DNA of 64,000 bases from Raphanus sativus (GCF_000801105.2 NC_079517.1:14074001-14138000); one strand, 5' to 3'; positions 38,401-52,520 are shown, counted from the first letter of the stretch. Notes: generated by a model not told the origin, from the sequence alone. Numbers and translations: made by a program.

Positions 38401-39138
38401 TAATCTGCAGTGAAATTGATTCAAACTAAAGATACAAAGTGTAATAACAAGATCACTAGCTCGAAGATATTTGGAATACTTAAGCTTCTTGGGATAATTT
38501 TGAGACTATGTTATTTGCTTAGAAAAAAGAGTATCTAGAGTTATGGTCCATATGGAGGTAAAGTAAACTTAATGACTAGTTTTGTAGGACTAAAGGAGAA
38601 GCAAGATCTAATGAAAATTGAGCTAGCTATCACAGTTTTATACTTTTCTCTTGGCCGTTCACTTCAATGTTGGGTCTTTAAATCAGAAACGAATTTTATG
38701 ACCTGATAAAAAAAATATTTATTTCGTATTAAACTCTGTAGATTTTCGAAATAAAAATTAAAGTTAGCTCTATAAATTTAAACATTTTTTTTAAAAAGTT
38801 AGCTCTGGAAATTTAAACATACATATATACAGATTTAACATATATACAGATTTTGATTTAAGCTTGATTTTTGCGAATATTATCTGCATACAACAGTCGC
38901 ATGTAATCTTCAAATCAAATGTGTGGTCATTTTCACGAAGGAAACTTGAAAAGGTTGCCAAAAGGATACGATAGTGACTGAGACGTGTTTTATATATTTG
39001 TGGTCTCTATTATATTCCCTTTCTCACTCTATCATTTCAAGAGATATTTTCATATTCACGTAATCGAAGAGCGTCTGGTAATAATAATATTTTAAATCAA
39101 AACGTTTCCTTTTGGCAGTATTGTTATTACTTTAGGTC
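35417..39138. other. Long AT-rich region, no gene seen
   Basis: It contains a Helitron 3' end at 36921 and a short tandem duplication (ATTGAACCAACCTACAATTA at about 36431 and 36498). No supported coding sequence. Confidence 0.55.
36035..36921 (+). mobile_element. Probable Helitron (3' end clear, 5' end tentative)
   Basis: The 3' end TTGCGCAACCGCACGGATCA then TAATCTAG is followed by T, which fits a Helitron terminus. A possible 5' end is TCTATACACTAATATG at 36035, preceded by A. The pairing of these two ends is inferred. Confidence 0.5.
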
Positions 39139-39925
39139 CAGGGCCGTCTTAAATTTTATATAGATCCTGTTCAAAAAAAAATTAAGACCCTTTTAACGAT
39201 TTGAAACTATTTAGATTTTTCACAAAATATCATTAAAGTATAAAATAAACACTTCAAATTTAATTATTTTATATTTAAATACCCCCGTCACCATTTTCTA
39301 GTTTTTAATAAAAATCATTAAAAATGATCATTTGACATTTTTTCAATGCCAAATCATTAATTAAATCATCAAATTTGATCATTCTTCTAGCCACTTCTAG
39401 CTTTTTCAGTTTTTTTTACGTTTTTTTCTCTTGATTAGACACGACACTCTTTTTTTCTTGTCGACAGAAATTGTATATTAATTTTTTCCTATTTTTATTA
39501 GACACGACTCTCTTTTTATTTTTTTATTTAAAAAAAGTAAAGAAATGATATCTTGTTCTCCCTATTTATAATCACTAATTGATAATTGTTTCCTTAACAT
39601 AATTAAATTAGAATGTTAACTTTTTATACTGCCATTGAATATTCAAACACACATCAATAACTATTTTTTACTTTCCAAAATATATAATTGATATAAATAC
39701 TAATTACTTCATAATTTATTACATTTTTAGTTTAAGTAAAGAATTGTAATTTATATTCATTGGTTATAAATATGAAAATTAAATTCAAATAAAGTTTTCT
39801 GGTTTTTTTTATAAATATATAATTTTAAATTTATAACTATTACTAAACCAAAAACATTTATGGACCCTCTAAAATTTTGGACCCTGTTCGACCGCTCCAC
39901 TTGCACGTGCTAAAAGACGGCCCTG
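39139..39925. mobile_element. hAT element copy 1, 787 bp
   Basis: Ends CAGGGCCGTCTT and AAGACGGCCCTG. The flanks TTTAGGTC and CTTAGGTC match at 7 of 8 bases as a target duplication. The interior matches the copy at 49403-50156 over nearly its whole length (for example TTTGACCGTTCC-free AT-rich core, GATCATTCTTCTAGCC and CCGCTCCACTTGCACGTGC in both). Non-coding. Confidence 0.9.
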
Positions 39926-42900
39926 CTTAGGTCAGACGTACAGATTAGATGTTACGCCTCACATTAAGATCAAAGTACAACTTGGACAAATTTGGCAGAG
40001 ACCGCTAGGTTTTAATTGATTTAGCCCCATAGTTATTCAGAGTGCTTGTGACCCAAAAATAAAATATGCGAAAAAGAAGAACGTCGTGCCCGGATTTTAT
40101 GTATTATTGGCAACTAGCAAAACGTATAATTTATTTTTTTAAATAGTGGAAAATATTTAATTTTACAAATGATCACATAAGTAAGTTGTATGACTTATTG
40201 CCAACAATTTTAATATTAAAAGTCAAACCTGTACTGGAATGCTTATTAAAATGTCATATTAGATTTCCGTACAATAAACTATTTTTACTAGGATTTTTCC
40301 CACTAGTAGGATTAAGAATTTCCGTCGATAATTATATTTTAATTTCCGTCGATAATCCCACTTGGAAAATTAAATAACTCCAACGACTGTGGCAATAGAG
40401 TAGAGATCTAGTTAATATATTTCCCAATGTAGTTGGAGCCACTCCCAATGCTCTTGGAATCCCATAGATCTTTAAATAATCCAAATATTCCATCGGTTGC
40501 CTGTTGGCCGAGAGCTACTTAATCATACAATAATAGCGTTAGTACAATATTGTAAGTGATTGTAGTAAACAAATTAATCTGACTAATTGGAAATTAGTGG
40601 AGTAATTGGGCTATAAGACGCCTTAATGACCCTGGTCATCCTTGCGTCCGACTCTTAATAGCCATAAGGGACGTCTTTGATGAACTTAATCATCTTGTTT
40701 TATTGGTAGTAAAGTAATGAAAATATGTACTCAATGATATCATAAAACGACAAAATTTAGACTCAAAATCATTGAGCTCAACCAGATCCACGGCTGATAT
40801 TTTTATCACAAATGTTCCTGAAAAAGGGGAAAGACAAAAGCCTCAACGAGTAGCTAAGGCTTCATGGGCATGATAAGAAATAATCTTATTTTATTTAAGA
40901 GATAAATATTGGTTATAATTTTTTTTTTTGTAAACTAATATTGGTTATAATTTGATTATCTATTCCATAAAGAATGTGGATTATTGACGTAGTTACATGG
41001 CTCATAAGAGGTGGTCTCAACAAGACGTAGATGTTAGAGAATCGACACTTGTGCGAAACTAGCAGCAACCCATCGAAAAAGATTGTGGCCTCACTTAAAA
41101 TCAAACAACATCTTTGTGGATGACAAACAATATATACCAGACAAGTGATGACTTTAGTGTAATGTTATAGCGTCGATATTATTTTTTCCGTGGTAAGGAG
41201 GAAAAGGATGACGGATAAGATGACGATGTCAACCAAAAAAACGGTGGTCATGAATGAGACTCGTGAAATATTACAAATTTTTCTAAATTTAGTTGGATTT
41301 TCTTCACTGGAGGAAAAAGATTACACAGTGAAAACGTTGTAGATTAAAAGGACTATATATTTTCTTTCAAAAAAAAATAAAAGGACTATATATATAGTTA
41401 TGTTATGATGAGTCTGATTATTAAAGGGAAATTGCACTCTACAAAATTATTTCATACAAGAAGAAATGTCTTTACTAGTTAAATGGTTAAATGTCTATTT
41501 TGTAGTTCTTTCCATAAGAATTTAACTACACTAATCACGTTTTTAGCCATTGTAGAGCTGGTTCTGAATCGGCCTTGTCGATCCAACAAGTGACTAAAAA
41601 GTATTTCTTACAGCAACCATTTTATGACCGAAACAAAAAATATTGAAACGTCGACACAAAAGATACTGAAACAATATTAATTATTTTCTTTAGGTGCAAA
41701 GCATATTTATGCAGGACTGTCCACTTAAAAATTTTAGCACTGATCAATTGTTTAATGTCGACCAAAAAAGCACTGAATGCTTAAGGAATGGTTAGTTGGA
41801 GGACGAACAAATAGCTGTTCAAAATTCAGACGTCATTATCACAAGGGACCGAGGTAAGTAGAGAACACATGACATATATAATTTAGAGCTAATAACAACT
41901 TAGATTATATCACGAATAGAGACAAACCACAAGATGGGCTGGGGATTTTATATATTATCATCAATAGAGAGAGCGTTCGCACTTGACCCTTGTGATCACG
42001 AAATAACGTCTCGCCATCTCCGCAGTGGTCGGGACGTCCCTTTGTTACGGGGTCGCGGCTATACGTTTTCTTTTGCCAACCTTCTTTGTTTTTTTCTTTT
42101 CTTGTCTTTCAATTTTATTTTATTTTTCTTTATTTAGGAGTAGTTTTTAATGGTATAAAAGGTAACTACGTGCCACATGCATGTCCCTACGCCTTTGACG
42201 AAGTCTCTATAGAATAAATGGTGAGCCTTTCAAGATAACTTTAGAATGTAGCTAGACAAGCACGTTCATAAGTTAGGCGACAGATGGACGCGCTTAGAAC
42301 ATAATGTATGTAACAAATAAGCAGCAAAGAAAATCAAAGACAAACGTAACGTCTTGTTTTTCATCCTCCATCGGATACAGTGATACATAAACCATTAAAA
42401 TCCACATTTATACTAATTAATACATATACTAGTTAGTACTTATAAGTTAATGATATTTACTTTAAACTGGATTTTGATACCAAGAAAAATATTAAAAGTA
42501 TTCAATTTCATAATGATATTGTGACGGTGATCACTGTATTGAAGCCACTTTGAAATCCAATTTATGATCCATTAAAAAGCTTTTGTAACTATGTAACTAG
42601 ATTTTTATTATATATGTCGTTAGAGTACTTGCTAATATGAAACTTTGTCTAGCAGCCTCTCTTCTCATATTTATGAATCAGAAGAACTCTTGAATCTTTT
42701 GAAGGCAACCAACAAGTTATTTCTTTTCTTTTTCTTTCTTGCATAATAAAGCTCATATGAACTATATCTTCATCTCTTTAGTTTATGTCTCAATAAGGAT
42801 TTTAGAACACAAATCTCTCTTATTCACAAGCATTATCAGACCGAAGTTGTAACTCATGACTATAGTTGATCATGTATATTCTCCTCATAATTAATTATTA

Positions 42901-43282
42901 TGGAAATATTTGATTACTTCCATTTTTGATCAAAAAAAACTGCGTACAAATCACGTAAATAACTGATTATTAGCTCTTGTAGTACTAACGTAAATTGCGT
43001 ACAAACCACGTCAATACATAATCTTGTGGGGACGAATCAAAACTCCATTTTAGATCTTTCTATCTTTTTGTATCGAATCAAACACTGTCGCACCATTCGT
43101 CTCCCTTAGACAATAAATACCAAATGTATAAACTAAACGTGTTTTGTATGTTTTTCTTTCTTGTTCTGTTCACTGACAACTGAAAGCAACACAATCGCAA
43201 GTGGTAACTAATTTGGCAAAAAAAAAAAAAAAAAACTAATTTGGCACTAAGCATTACACGACAAAAGTTTACGAGGCGTGAT
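39926..43282. other. AT-rich intergenic region, no gene seen
   Basis: No supported gene. The frame at 41934-42137 starts in a more GC-rich patch (about 41970-42065) but has no recognisable domain. By synteny this and the preceding 16 kb should contain several Arabidopsis genes that are not seen. Confidence 0.5.
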
Positions 43283-43492
43283 CAGGGGCGGACCCGGAAG
43301 TTTGTTAAATATGGGGCACATTATGTTAGAAACATAAACTACAAGGATATTTTTAATATTAAACATGTGGCACATAATGAAATTACAAGTGAAATAAGGG
43401 TATTTAAACAAATTTTATACTGAATTTTTTCAAAAAAAAGAAAAGAGAGTGGGGCACATGCCACACCTTAATCCTACCTAGGTCCGCCCCTG
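43283..43492. mobile_element. hAT MITE downstream of nitrate reductase, 210 bp
   Basis: Ends CAGGGGCGGACC and GGTCCGCCCCTG are perfect 12-bp inverted repeats with a perfect 8-bp target duplication GGCGTGAT (43275-43282, 43493-43500). It lies about 200 bp past the nitrate reductase stop codon, so it may be in or near the 3' UTR. Confidence 0.93.
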
Positions 43493-43690
43493 GGCGTGAT
43501 TAAACGAATAGTCCTCTATGTGAATAGGCAGTAATCAGAGATGACATATTAATATAGAAGATTAAACCATATAAACGCAATTTATACATTATACATTTGT
43601 AATACAAAAAACTCTAACAAAAGCACTCAAATAACCATTTATATACAATAGTGATACTTGTTATTAAATTTCGAATTCCCAATGCAAATA

Positions 43691-46600
43691 TTAGAAGATA
43701 AGGAGATCTTCCTTCACGTTGTAACCCATTTTCTCAAGATTAGGCTGCAATGCAAACTGAATCATAGGAGGTGGTCCACACGCGAGGGCTAGAGATTCGC
43801 CTTCTAAACCTTCAGGGACATGTTCTCTAAGTACAGCCTCAGTGATAAACCCGGTGCTGTAGTTCCAACCTTCTTTTGCTATTTCAACAACGTACCAAAC
43901 CTTTAGCCTGTCCTTATGCATATTAGCCCATCCTTCTAGCTCTTCTCTCACAAGTATATCATCCTCGGTTCGGTTTGCGTAAACCACAAACATCTCGGTT
44001 TCGTCCTCTGGATCACTTAGTATCGATTGAATGACTTGATAGATAGGAGTAATGCCTGTTCCTCCGGCAAGCATGGCTAGTTTCTTGGCAAACTTAGGTT
44101 TGCCGTTGACCATGAAGTTGCCTTTGCCTTGGTACTCGATGTGTCCTAATGGACCTTTGATGTTCAAAACCGACCCGATGGGCAACGAGTCTAAGTGCTG
44201 GGACATGAGTCCTCCGTTCGGGAATCTTGGATGAACGTCTTTGAAGTAAACTTTGACGACCAAGTCGATATGTCCAACGGCGTCGACCGTGCTGGTCGGA
44301 GTATAGGCTCTAAGACAAAGTTTGTCGTTGATGTTGGCGCATAGAAAGATGTGCTTCCCTACCGGTAGACCAAGCTGCTGGTCTTCTGATGGTAATGCGA
44401 ACCGGAACCTACGAACGTCGTGAGAGATGGAAGTCTTCTCTATGAGTGTGACCGGGACTTTCTCACGTGGGTTGACCAAAGCTATGTTCTTTGAAGGAGC
44501 TAGCTCTTTGATAGGAGCTAACAAAGAAGCTGCGTTTGTGCCACCGTGGACTGAAACATTAGGGGAAGAGTCGTAGCCGGTCGTGATGAGTTCACCGATA
44601 CGGTAATCTTCAAGAAGCTTCTTGGCTTTGTCTGAATGAATAGCTTCAAACTCTTCCGTGCAATCAGTTCCCGCGTTGATGAGGATCGAGTCTGAGCCTC
44701 CAGGGTGGTCTTTCAAGAAACGTGTACAGTCATAGATGTGACCGTGGACAATGATCCATGCAGATTCAACTGAATTATGTTTTCTAACTTCGGACATTGA
44801 GTACATCTTTGCGGAAGTGTTCATGAAAGGTGATGAAACGGACTTCTTCAAAATAGGGTTTGATTCTGAGGATATCTCAAGTTGACGTTCCTTTGCCATC
44901 CACCCACCCGATTGGTTCCCGGGTCGGGTCGGGTGTTCGAAAACAATCCCTATCTCTCCTTTGTGAGGCTTGCACACGTTGGTTTTGATCCTGAACCAGC
45001 AGTTGTTCATCATGCCCTGTTTAAATACAAGTCAACTTCATTAGTGCTTTAGTCAAACATAAAAAAGTATAAAACAGTGTATTGCTCGTGATTAAAAGTA
45101 GCTGGAGACCATGGACTTAATCAAAGACTATTCAAAGTTTTTATATTTTCATTTCTACTCAAATATAATTGCCCGCATGAAGGGATTTATAATAATACTT
45201 AACCACTAAAATGAACTGTATAACAAAGACAATTAAAGAACATTTCTTGGTTCCATGTTAAGTAGGTAACACGTTTAGAAAATATCATCAATAATAGAAC
45301 TGTAGTTCCAGCTTTCTAGGACGAAGACAAATACAAAGTCGAATTGTTTATACTAAAAGTGGGATTAAACTAACAACTATCCTAATTAATCAAATCATTA
45401 AAAAAAAAAAAGAGAAAAAAAAAGTTACCATGAGGTTCCAGATGAGTTTATCAGGCTGGGTGTTGAAAGACTCGTCCCAAGCTCGAACCGCTACTTCTTT
45501 AGCGCTGAGCAGATCAAGAACCTCGACATCAAGTGACCAGAAACACCAGCACCAGAACTTGCCATACTTGTTCGGCTTTTCTTGGTGGTCAAGCTCACAC
45601 ACACTCCACGTATCTCCTCCATCTAGAGTTACCTCCACTCTCGTTACCTTCTTCCCTCCTCCTGTTTAAACATCACCAAGAATATTAATTAATACGTTTA
45701 CTTTAGTTCTTATTCTTAATTTAATTACCATGGTAAAAAAATAATTACCAGAGTACGCATAGCCTTTTAACGTGTACGGCTTCTGAGTGGTAAATGCATT
45801 AATAGGCAAAATCTCTTGGTGACCAGGCGTAGTTATCACCGAGTTTATATTAAGCTCGTTGATTATATATTCAGGCTTATACCACCAAGCTGTTGCAACA
45901 CAGCATAAGAAGGTAAAAAAATATTATTACAAGGTTAAAAAAAGTTTAATTTATTTACCTTCTGCATTTGCCAGTTCAGCATCGACAAGAGAAGGTAGAA
46001 CTCTATTGTCCTTGTAATGATAGTAACTGTCTGATTCCTGAGGCGTGACGATGATTCTCTTCAACCATTTAACCATCCGCCCGCCGATGAAACCGGGTAC
46101 AATGATCCGAACCGGAAACCCGTGATCCGGCGTCAGAAGCTCACCGTTCTGCATGTACGCTAATATGATATCTCTCGCAGGATCCATCGCCATCTCTTTC
46201 TTGATGCTTGTTCCGTACTTAGACCCGCCGCCTCCGGGAAGATCCTCCGCTCCTTCGAAGCAGACGTTGAGCGCGCCGCCTCTCCTACTGTATATCCCGC
46301 ATCGACGGAGGATCTCACTGAGAGGAACACCTTTCCATAGAGAGGTGGACACTCCGGCGGAGCCCCAGTTGAAACCTATCGTCTGCTTCACCATGTTCTG
46401 CTCTTTCCGGCGGTTACCGGCGCAGACGAGAGTCACCGGGAACTCACGGCTGGGGAACTCGGAGACAAGCTGCTCCATGGTGAACTTGGCCGGGCGCTTG
46501 ACGAGCCCGGTGATCTCGACGGTCCAGTCGGACCAGTCGGCTTTGGGGACGGTGCCGTGGTTGCGGACGTAGTGGAGAGGGACGGGGGTGATGAAGCCGT

Positions 46601-46994
46601 GGTGCATGAGGCGAGGGAGAGGAGGCTCGGCGTTGAAGGGGTGTTTTCCAGTGAGACGCACCATAGAGGAGTTACGGTGGATCCAGTTGTCAGCCGTGGA
46701 TTCGTCTCGGGAGTCTTGGATCGACGGTTCCACGTCGCTGTTGGATTTGCGTATCATCTCCTTGTAGTACGAGACGTTACGGTTGTGGCTCTCGTCCTCG
46801 TCGTCGCTTGAGTCGTAACGGTCGTACACGACGTCGTTTTTGTTTTCTCTGACTACGACCTTTTCGGTTTGGACGGTGACAGTATTGTTCTGGCGACGGG
46901 GAGAAGGAATGGGGGGAGGTTTGAAGGAGCGTACGACGCCGTTTATGGTGGGGTTGAGGCGGGGGTAATGGCGGTTATCAACTGAGGTGGCCAT
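43691..46994 (-). CDS. NIA1: NADH:nitrate reductase
   Basis: Four exons (46994-45959, 45889-45749, 45661-45429, 45016-43691) splice in frame to 911 aa. It is a cytosolic enzyme reducing nitrate to nitrite with NADH. The order is an acidic N-terminal region ([11 protein letters not shown]), the Mo-cofactor domain with ligand Cys191 in [13 protein letters not shown], the Mo dimer domain, and hinge 1 with the regulatory serine (about S531 in [11 protein letters not shown], a 14-3-3 site). The cytochrome b5 haem domain follows (haem ligands about H574 in KDHPGG and H597 in EAIHSDKA), then the FAD domain (RAYTPTS) and NADH domain ([17 protein letters not shown]-terminal LLIF). The N-terminus ([15 protein letters not shown]) and position beside a DUF1644 remnant favour NIA1 over NIA2. 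No defect seen. Confidence 0.96.
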
Positions 46995-47135
46995 TGAGAG
47001 GCTATTGAATCGGTGAGAAGAGAGGAGAGAAGTGTGATTTGTGTTTCTGTTCTTTTAACAAAAATTAAAAGCTATTCTTTTGGTTTTTCCCCCTCAGTTT
47101 CTTTGGTTTGTGTATAATATGGCGTTATAGGGTTG

Positions 47136-47144
47136 TATTTATAG
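47136..47144 (-). promoter_or_regulatory. TATA box of nitrate reductase
   Basis: CTATAAATA on the minus strand about 142 bp before the start codon, in a usual position for a leader of about 110 nt. Confidence 0.6.
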
Positions 47145-49402
47145 GGTGTTACAAGATGAATAAATTAAATAATGAAAAAATTAAATGTAGGAGAAAGAGA
47201 CAAAATGTGAGTGTGTGGTTTTTGAGTCGGTAGACCCACCTGCCTAGATCCTAAGCTATGGCCTTTAAGGCGGGAATATTTATAATTTGTTACATCAATT
47301 TTTTTTGTCAACATAATTTTTTTACATCATTAATAATTTAATATTCGTAAGATTGTAGTCTTTTTTGTGAGAAAGAGTAAGATGATTGTTCTAATATTAT
47401 ATACGTGTAAATTAAAATAATTGAGCATCAAGCAACCGAACTGTTCGGTTCCGTGGGAGGGAACTGTGACCATATGCGCATTGATATGGCACTGACTTAC
47501 TGCTTTGAACACATCAAATACGTATAGTTCATAACTCTATATTTTTATTTTTGCTAAATAAGTATCTTTTGTAGATTTTGTAAGTATACAAAACTGATAA
47601 CATATCATCAGGGCAAATATATTACACAGCAAAATTACACTTATCAGTTATCACTTGATTCACTTATGTGATAAGAACGATATACAATGATACAAGTTTT
47701 TCATAACCGAGTTTCAAAAAAAAAAAAAAAAAAGTTTTTCATAACCGTGTGTAGATCATTGGTCAAACGTAGGGAATTGATCTTTCTGTGCTTTTATTCC
47801 GAATCCTCATAGTAAAAAATGATTTACGCCCTGTTATTAGTATTAACAAAAACTGTCCTGATTTTGGGTCACAGAAAGATACGAGCTCTTTTTTAGTTAA
47901 CAAAAATTTATATAATTATACAATTTAAAAACAAAAAAGTAGTCTGTCGCTGACAAATGAGTAGTGTTAGCGTACTCCAGTTTTGAATTTTGAGAAGTCA
48001 AAGAATACCTAGTTTGGGAGTCTAAATGAAATTTCTGAGAAGTAGTTCATGTGATAAACAAAAAACACTGCACCTATACATAAAAATGAATATATATATA
48101 TTTCATACTTATATAAACTATTTCAAAAGATATAAATAGAAGGTAGAATACAAACAATACTCGAGTACTAACGGGCAAGATAAGCCTTCTCCATTTTCGA
48201 ACTAAGATAAACCTTCCCTTGAGGATGGTCTCATATACTCTATCGTTTTTCAATCCTAACTTTGTTTGTCAGTCACTTGCTATTTCCTTGCGAAACAATT
48301 CTACTTAACTTACTCATGATCTATCTAAGCAAAAACCTATTTTTTATATCTGAATAGATAACAAGAATATTCAAACTGGAGATAATTATATTTAATTATA
48401 TTTACATACTATATAGTTTATTTATAGAAGTTCCATCAAGGGAACAAGAAAAATCAACATTTGGAGACATTTGAATTTACAATCTAAGTACTAAACTGTC
48501 CTTTTTTCTTGTGTACCGCACGCAAAATAGTTTATTGCAATATGCACAAGTTGAACATAGCAAGAACAAAATTACATCGCTAGTCATATTCCATCTAAGT
48601 ATATGTATATGACGAAAAACTTGATATGATGCAACCACATTAAAGACAAAATGTAATACCTAAGCTCGCTAATATCTTGGGTCAAGATATTGTACGTTTG
48701 GTGATTGTAAAATATGGACGTACTACTCAAGATTAAATTACATCACGTGTAGGCTATATACATTAGAGAATGGGGTTATTAATCAGCATATTCGCACACA
48801 GATTTTGTTTAGCTTGACTTCAGTTTCTTTAAATCAACGTCAAACATTAGTGTAATTATAAGAAAATATAGAATGAGAATCCGGTGGGTAGCTATAAACA
48901 TATATCTATGAGCATATTGTTGGCTTGTTTATTATAGAGGAAATATATATTAGTTTAGTCGAGAAAGTAAATATCTCAAAGATTTTTATGGATTACATGA
49001 CGATTAAGAAGATAAAGCGCAATTAAGTATAGACTAAACAGAGATTATGGCGTAAACAAAGAGATTGTAGAGAAGACGCTGGAGGAATGGCGCATGGGAT
49101 CACCAACGGCCAAGCAAACACACGAACGGGGCAACCATAATAAGCGACGGGTCATATATATTATTTTTTTTTGTCAAATTTTGGATTTTCAATTATAGTT
49201 ATTAATGATATTGTGTAAGAACGAATGGACCCACTTATTGTTATCTTTCAAATTCGACGCTGATGATTCAAGAGTCAATTTTCCTTAAAGCTTTAAAACC
49301 AATAATCAATTTTGCACAGCCTAAAAGTACATTGATAAGTTATTTAAAATGCATGGATGGGAGTTATAACATTTCAATCGATCATTTCTATAGTTGCTCT
49401 TT
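47145..49402. other. Nitrate reductase upstream region, no gene seen
   Basis: AT-rich. It probably includes the nitrate-responsive promoter, but I could not identify a specific element with confidence. Confidence 0.5.
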
Positions 49403-50156
49403 CAGGGTCGTCTCGAACTTTATATAGACCCTGTTCAAAATAAAAACTAAGACCTTGTTAATGATCTGAAACAATTTAGATTTTTTTACAAAATATCATT
49501 AAAATATAAAATAACTACTACAATTTAATTATTGTATATTTAAATACCCCTGTCACCATTTTCTAGTTTTTAATGAAAATCATTGAAAATGATCATTTGG
49601 CATTTTTCAATACAAAATCATCAATTAAATCATCAAATTTGATCATTCTTCTAGCCGTTTCTAGCTTTTTAGTTTTTCTTTTACGTTTATTATACTCTTG
49701 ATTAGACACGACACTCTTTTTTTTGTCGACAGAAGTTGTATGTTAGTTTTTTTCCTTTGTGTTTGCTATTTTAAGAAACTATATCTTGTTCTCTCTATTT
49801 ATAATCACTAATTGATAATTGTTTCCTTAACATAATCAAATTAGAATGTTAACTTTCTATACTGCCATTGAATATTCAAGAACACATCAATAACTATTTC
49901 TTACTTTCCATAATATATAATTGATATAAATACTAATTACTTCATAATTTTTTGCATTTTTAGTTTAAATAAAGAATTGTAATTTATATTCATTGGTTAT
50001 AAATACGAAAATTAAATTCAAATATAGTTTTCTGATTTTTTAATAAATATATGATTTTAAATTTATAACTATTACAAAACCAAAAAAATTATGGATCCTC
50101 TAAAATTTTGGACCCTGTTCAACCGCTCCACTTGCACGTGCTAAAAGACGGCCCTG
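49403..50156. mobile_element. hAT element copy 2, 754 bp
   Basis: Same family as 39139-39925. It starts CAGGGTCGTCTC, ends AAGACGGCCCTG, and has a perfect 8-bp target duplication TGCTCTTT (49395-49402, 50157-50164). It differs from copy 1 by substitutions and a few short indels. Confidence 0.92.
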
Positions 50157-50164
50157 TGCTCTTT

Positions 50165-51172
50165 AAATCTATTACCCTATCATTGATCTCCTATCAAACA
50201 TGTTATAGTAGGTTGTTACAGTATATAACTTTTAAGATTGTTTTCAGACTTTTTATATCACCTCGAATCATTTATATTTTGGTTTTCTTTTTGGTTAAAC
50301 GAGTACAAATTTTTTATTTTCAACGCATTTATCTAAAAATGGACCAACTACATAACGAAATTGTACAACATGCATTTTAATCTGTAAGAACTACATAAAT
50401 TCTATATTATAACAAATAGTTAAATGCCAATTCACACAGTTTTTAAAATGATCACTATATTAAATTTATTTTTTATATAATATGTTTATTCTAAAAAGGA
50501 TAAAATAATATTTATTTATAAGAGCTTTCTTCCTACTAAAATCTTTTCGGTATTTAAAACTCTAAAACGTATATATATGCTACTGAGTATATCTCAAAAT
50601 TTACTTGTATTGTTTTCATAAATCAACTAACTGAAAACTTTTGAAACTAAAAAGTTAAACGGTATTATATAACATGAGCTTAGGTAATTTCAGTTAAAAG
50701 TTCTAGGTTTAATTATGGTTAAGTGACAATAATTTAACGTGTTTTAAGCCAGTGTGATATAAATTTGCGCTGGTATTGAGTCTACATCTAATGAATATAA
50801 TTAAGTAATTTCTGGTAGATCTTTATAAGAATATTAAGTAAACATTAGAAGAACCAATATACAAAAGTACCATATCAATGATATTTATTTGTATTGTTGT
50901 GAATTAGAATACGCAAATATACTATCAATCATAAGCTCTGTTAACATTTAGATTCAATAGTTTTAAAAGAGAACACGCAAAGTCTATCAACCAATAGTTT
51001 AGTTGTTTCAAAAATAATTTCTTAAACTTTCATATTCACGCAGTATTAATTTTTTCGGTAAAATATTAAGTTGAAACTTAACATGCAGATGTTTAAAACT
51101 TAATAAATTAGTAACCAATAACATGAAAACACTTTTTTCGCTACCATGATTATTTTCAAAGCACAGCTTTAC

Positions 51173-51203
<31 letters not shown>

Positions 51204-51358
51204 CTTTTTGAACAGTTATTTTACGTAAAAATTTATATGTTGAAACTAATATATGCTATAAAATAAATTGCATAACTTGCAAACGCATACGCGAAACAGA
51301 TTTTTTTTTTTTTCATTTGCATTTCTCAATTGTATTTACAGTGTGTATATGATACTTA
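50165..51358. other. AT-rich intergenic, no gene seen
   Basis: Contains a TA microsatellite at about 51178-51202 and no supported coding region. Confidence 0.5.
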
Positions 51359-52090
51359 GAGCATCACCAAAATATTCTTTATTTTAGAGTTTACAAAATT
51401 TCATATTTAAAGTTTTAAAGTATTTTTTTTCAAAAATAAAATTTCACCTCAGCTTCAAAATTATTTGTAATTTACTCTATAATACTTATATTTGTTATAA
51501 TTAATATAGATTCATAAAACTTTTATAAACAGTTAGAACATATAGAAATCACATTACAACAATATTAATTAATAAAACCTTACATTACAGTAAAAATTAT
51601 AAATAGAAATACATAGTTAAATATTAAAATATCATATTATCGCTTAAAATTATTTTCGTAATGCTTTATCTTTGGTTACACAAAATTTATTTGGACAATA
51701 TTTTAGAAATTTCGGAGGTTCTGGAATAAATTAACAGACAATAGTGTTATTGAAATATTTAAATGTATGCAATAATTATGTTTTTATGTACATTTTAAAA
51801 AGGTATTTATTATGTTTTTATAATATTTTTGTTGTCTAATTCTAGTTTTAAAATAATCTAAATTTTATTTTTATTTAATTTTATCAGTAAAACTTGAATT
51901 TTAAAAACAAATATGAAATAATTATGAAATATGAAAAATTTAAATATCAAAATGATAAACAAAAAAAACTTAAGAATCATAAATATCATATTTGAAGTTT
52001 CACTTCTCAAAATTTTAATTTTGAAGTTTAAAAAAAATCGGAGATCAAATATCTTATATTAAAGTTATAATTTTTTTTTCGGAGATATTC
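51359..52090. mobile_element. Possible Harbinger-type MITE, 732 bp
   Basis: Left end GAGCATCACCAAAATATTC; the right end reads in reverse GAATATCTCCGAAAA. TTA flanks both sides (51356-51358, 52091-52093). Only the terminal bases match well, so confidence is moderate. Confidence 0.5.
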
Positions 52091-52315
52091 TTAGACCAAA
52101 TAGAGATAAAGCTACATAACCAAAAAAATATATTTAACTATGTAAACGTAAACGAAACGTAGCCTCAAATGCAACGAAAAACATAATTAAAACCTATACC
52201 ATAATATGTCATTGTAATTAGCTTGGTATCAATCAAGTATTCGGACAGCAACACAATCCTAAACTATGATGTACCAGATAATACAAAATATCACAATATA
52301 TTGATTTTCTGCATT

Positions 52316-52520
52316 GCTCCATCCATTTCAATTTAATTATCATTCAACAATAAAATTTTCATTTCAAAATACGTATCATTTTATAATCTCATTGTAAAAT
52401 TTATTAAAAAAATTCTGTTTATTTTTTAATTGGTTGAAATATGATTATGTTTATAGGTAATAATATTTTAATTTTAAAAATACAAAATTAAATATTTTCT
52501 TAATTGAAACGAAAGGAGTA
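52316..52520. mobile_element. Stowaway-like MITE remnant
   Basis: The left end CTCCATCCATTTCAATTTAA mirrors the right end, which reads in reverse CTCCTTTCGTTTCAATTAAG. TA is present on the right flank only. Confidence 0.55.

Noticed and set aside
41934..42137. 67-codon frame in a GC-richer patch
   Set aside because: The protein has no domain and ends in a Phe/Leu run from T-rich DNA.
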